Shown here piece after piece: positions 4,004 to 5,969 of a stretch of DNA of 5,969 nucleotides (positions are counted from its first letter, which is position 1; each line of letters opens with the position of its first letter). Below the pieces are notes generated by a model. It saw nothing but the letters and a program-made list of their open reading frames with translations. It did no database searches and was not told where the DNA came from. Source of the DNA: Nitrososphaerales archaeon TH1920 (GTDB lineage Archaea > Thermoproteota > Nitrososphaeria > Nitrososphaerales > Nitrososphaeraceae); contig JAATVM010000094.1 of assembly GCA_014523495.1 (NCBI GenBank), forward strand, positions 1 to 5,969. Reading direction: 5' to 3'. The position numbers were made by a program, and so were the translations under genes.

Positions 4004-5797
4004 CTAGTTACGGGTATCATCAGCATTGTTATTGTTGTCATTGTTGTCATCGGTATTGTCATTGTTGTCATCGGTACTGGCTATTTGGTTTTGGAAGAAG
4101 TTAGTATCTTCAGAGCAGCGCACTATTTCCTGATCAATAAGATTATCTCCTATTTTTCCTGCTAGGTCTATACAATCTTGCGTTTGTTCATCTGCCCCCT
4201 GATAAGCACCTGAATCTTGGAAAGCATTCAAAGATATGTCATCATTGTCTACCACGTGATTTTTTACGTCATGTACTAGGTCGTTGAGATCGTCATACTC
4301 TTCAGGGTTGTTTGTATTGGTGTTAGAGGACTGATTATTAGTATTATTATCTTCATTGTTGGATGAGCGAGTTTCAGCAACACTCCCATCTGTATTAGAA
4401 GTCGTGGTAGTATCGGTAGCTGGTGCAGTATCGGTAGTCGGTGCAGTATCGGTAGCTGGTGCAGTATCGGTAGTCGGTGCAGTATCCGTTCCACTCTGCA
4501 TCAATTTTGTTACGAATTCTTTGGCTTCAGCTTCCCTGAATTTACCTGTTTTCACAAGCTCATTAATCAAATTGTTTTCTTTAGCATCATCGGAAGTTGA
4601 TGTACCACCAGAAGGACCATAAATCGTTTCTACCGTGTCTTCTAAGATACCCAAGTACTTCGTGGGCACTAATTTGCCATTCTTATCAGAAGCCAAGTTA
4701 AAACTGGCCGTATCTACCTCCTGATAATCCCACCTCCAAAAAGCTGTGCCCCATACCCCTGCTTTCTTGAGAGCCCCGAGTATCTGTTTCGCATCCGTTT
4801 TCGTAAGCTCACTCGAATCAGGGTTGAGTTTGGATATTCCGCCTTCCTTTGTCCTTACAACGTTATTCCACTCCCCAATGTATAACGGCACTCCAGTTAG
4901 ATCGCTTGTTTTCAAAAACATATCGAATCTCTTTTCCTGATACCCATCTCCATCAGGAACTCCATAGACACTTACTTTGAAAGCGATATTCTCCTTAGAT
5001 GAAGGAGCCATTTTTGCCAAGTTTTTTGGTGAGATTTTAATGGGGCTATTCAAGTCAACTGGGACATTCATGCTGTAGACTATAGTTTTACTAGTGATAT
5101 TTCTCAACTCCGCAGTAATGAAGCTGTTAAATTTACCTATTTTAGACCATTGACCTTGATTGTGAACATGAGGCTCGCTTAGGATCTCGTACCCTAAAGT
5201 ACTTGAATGATTATCTACTGCCAATACTATTTCCTTAAGAAATTCTGCCATTAGTGTCCAGCCATCTTTTCCTTGCTTATCTTTCACAGATCTGTTCCAC
5301 CAGTCCGCCCAAAAGACTTTAGCTGCTTTATCGGGAGTATTACCACCACCGCCTCTGGAATATTTTGAATTATCTTGAAATAGAGACCAAGGAAAACCTG
5401 TTGCCATTTCTTCAAGCCATGAAGAAGTGTGCCATTGATGATTGTCATAAATGATTTTCAATCCGTACTTATCTGCTGCATGGGCTACTGATTTTATTTC
5501 CTTTATAAAAGCCTCGGGATCCCGTTCATAAGCCTCCCAGTAGAACACGAATCTGACATGATTCAATCCCGCCCTAGAAATCATTTTTAAGCTATCCTCA
5601 ATGTAGTCCTGGGGAGCTGGAAGCGAACCGTTGTCATCCTGTTTCATACTGACAATAGCTCCTTTCATGACAACTCCATTGATGGGTTGGCTACTAGTCG
5701 ATTCACTTGTCGACGCATACGAGCTTAAAGATGTAGCGCTCGTAAAGACGACTGCTAGAAGAAAAGTCAAAATCATTCCGCTACTTGCTAAAATCAA
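4004..5797 (-). CDS. Exported GH5-type glycoside hydrolase with repeat linker and C-terminal Cys-pair domain
   Basis: This 597-residue exported protein should hydrolyse a beta-glycan or glycoconjugate outside the cell. After a hydrophobic signal segment (about 8-29), residues 42-395 form a clan GH-A (GH5-like) barrel. Visible motifs are R82 in HVRFVFYWEAYE, DNHQWH (118-123), the acid/base E208 in YEILSEPH, the nucleophile E309 in YIGEWN, and W354/W356 in FWRWDY. Two usual GH5 residues differ: the Asn before the acid/base is Ser (S207), and the usual H-X-Y reads S276-X-Y278. Next come a short charged helical segment (404-435), a TDTAPA/TDTAPT linker (437-462), an Asn/Ser/Thr-rich stretch (480-497), a small acidic domain (498-572) holding the protein's only two cysteines (C542, C561; likely a disulfide), and a TDDNNDN-repeat tail. 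The annotated start is TTG (5797); ATG at 5776 is the alternative. A TATA element at 5824-5834 permits either. The specificity, such as cellulase, mannanase or endoglycoceramidase-like, cannot be assigned. Confidence 0.85.
   Translation of the reverse strand: MILASSGMILTFLLAVVFTSATSLSSYASTSESTSSQPINGVVMKGAIVSMKQDDNGSLPAPQDYIEDSLKMISRAGLNHVRFVFYWEAYERDPEAFIKEIKSVAHAADKYGLKIIYDNHQWHTSSWLEEMATGFPWSLFQDNSKYSRGGGGNTPDKAAKVFWADWWNRSVKDKQGKDGWTLMAEFLKEIVLAVDNHSSTLGYEILSEPHVHNQGQWSKIGKFNSFITAELRNITSKTIVYSMNVPVDLNSPIKISPKNLAKMAPSSKENIAFKVSVYGVPDGDGYQEKRFDMFLKTSDLTGVPLYIGEWNNVVRTKEGGISKLNPDSSELTKTDAKQILGALKKAGVWGTAFWRWDYQEVDTASFNLASDKNGKLVPTKYLGILEDTVETIYGPSGGTSTSDDAKENNLINELVKTGKFREAEAKEFVTKLMQSGTDTAPTTDTAPATDTAPTTDTAPATDTTTTSNTDGSVAETRSSNNEDNNTNNQSSNTNTNNPEEYDDLNDLVHDVKNHVVDNDDISLNAFQDSGAYQGADEQTQDCIDLAGKIGDNLIDQEIVRCSEDTNFFQNQIASTDDNNDNTDDNNDNNNNADDTRN
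4034..4075 (-). repeat. 21-base tandem repeat in the GH5 tail (TDDNNDN x2)
   Basis: Two adjacent 21-base units (4034-4054 and 4055-4075) differ at one base and encode two copies of TDDNNDN (residues 575-588). They are followed by an Asn run to the C-terminus. This is a disordered acidic/Asn-rich tail. Such repeats change length easily by slippage. Confidence 0.8.
4410..4481 (-). repeat. 18/36-base minisatellite encoding the TDTAP linker
   Basis: Four 18-base units (starting at 4410, 4428, 4446 and 4464) form two perfectly identical 36-base blocks. The alternating units differ only in the Ala or Thr codon, giving TDTAPA and TDTAPT. The preceding 18 bases (4392-4409) still match in about 12 positions, so they may be an older, decayed unit. 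The product is a Pro/Thr-rich flexible linker between the catalytic domain and the C-terminal part. The lack of silent changes between blocks implies recent expansion. Confidence 0.9.
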
Positions 5798-5823
5798 AAC
5801 AATGGGAATTAGAGTTCGAATGA

Positions 5824-5834
5824 TTTAATATATG
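5824..5834 (-). promoter_or_regulatory. TATA box of the GH5 gene
   Basis: The minus strand reads CATATATTAAA. Its centre is about 32 bases ahead of the TTG codon at 5797 and 53 ahead of the ATG at 5776. Initiation about 25 bases downstream would fall near 5804, giving a nearly leaderless mRNA for TTG or a leader of about 28 bases for ATG. An inverted repeat, ACGTC...GACGT (5854-5858 and 5871-5875), lies just upstream and could be an operator, but its arms are only five bases long. Confidence 0.5.
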
Positions 5835-5950
5835 ATTCGTTATTCACGACTTTACGTCTGAGGGTGGCGTGACGTTTGCCAGTTAAGTCATATTTTTGAA
5901 TCTAGAATCTAGAACTGTGTCCAATTATCTCAAACTCTTATTTTCGCCTG

Positions 5951-5968
5951 GGGTTCCAAAATTGGAGT
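5951..5968 (-). repeat. Right-edge match to the flank of copy A (copy E)
   Basis: This segment matches 36-53 in 16 of 18 bases, in the same orientation, around the shared CCAAAATT. In the left copy the 21-base element follows eight bases later, so a further copy of the element may begin just beyond this window. Nearby, TCTAGAA is duplicated in tandem at 5901-5914. No gene is seen between 5828 and 5969. Confidence 0.35.
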
Positions 5969-5969
5969 G

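Noticed and set aside
4356..4622. Plus-strand ORF with repeated VSVAGAVSVVGA opposite the GH5 linker
   Set aside because: It is the antisense image of the TDTAP repeat; the repeat keeps both frames open, and the product has no independent support.
5801..5830. Similarity of 5801-5830 to 1-29 (CAAT-GGGAATTA...GTTCGA)
   Set aside because: The match needs gaps, is AT-rich, and one copy lies in the GH5 start region. It is too weak to call a repeat.
1..5969. CRISPR array or complete insertion sequence
   Set aside because: The repeats are widely separated or lie within coding linkers; there are no regularly spaced repeat-spacer units, and no transposase ORF was found.

Overview
The window most likely comes from an archaeon, probably a soil thaumarchaeon of the Nitrososphaeria (a Nitrososphaeraceae-like genome). 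This is inferred, not proven. The supporting signs are AT-rich DNA, long intergenic gaps, TATA-box-like elements about 30-35 bases ahead of start codons with almost no room for a Shine-Dalgarno site, and exported proteins rich in Asn, Thr and Asp with many N-glycosylation sequons. No rRNA, tRNA, CRISPR array or intact transposase was seen.

Layout: three long genes lie on the minus strand, each with its own upstream region, so they look like separate transcription units and not an operon. From right to left: (1) 4004-5797, an exported glycoside hydrolase of the GH5 type, with a Thr/Asp/Ala/Pro repeat linker and a Cys-pair C-terminal domain; (2) 2118-3515, an exported metal-dependent amidohydrolase with a complete set of metal ligands, followed in the same frame by a 52-codon small ORF at 1932-2090; (3) 129-1481, a PflX-type (COG1313) radical SAM protein. 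A possible 37-residue membrane peptide (1549-1662, plus strand) diverges from the radical SAM gene and could share its TATA region.

The intergenic regions hold most of the unexplained structure. A 21-base sequence is exactly duplicated at 61-81 and 3754-3774, with a diverged copy at 1766-1784. Each of the three large genes is followed by one copy in the same orientation. Two partial matches extend the family: an inverted one at 3533-3548, and one at the right edge, 5951-5968. The copy at 3754-3774 abuts an 11-base direct repeat exactly, which suggests insertion of a small mobile element. There is also a cluster of inverted repeats at 10-120 and a hairpin plus U-tract terminator candidate at 1713-1738.

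The two exported hydrolases suggest processing of extracellular polymers or small amide/ester-type compounds at the cell surface. The radical SAM protein is cytoplasmic and has no visible partner here. Nothing in the layout forces the three genes into one pathway. No complete new system is evident; the best leads are the repeat family, the altered GH5 active site and the two small ORFs.
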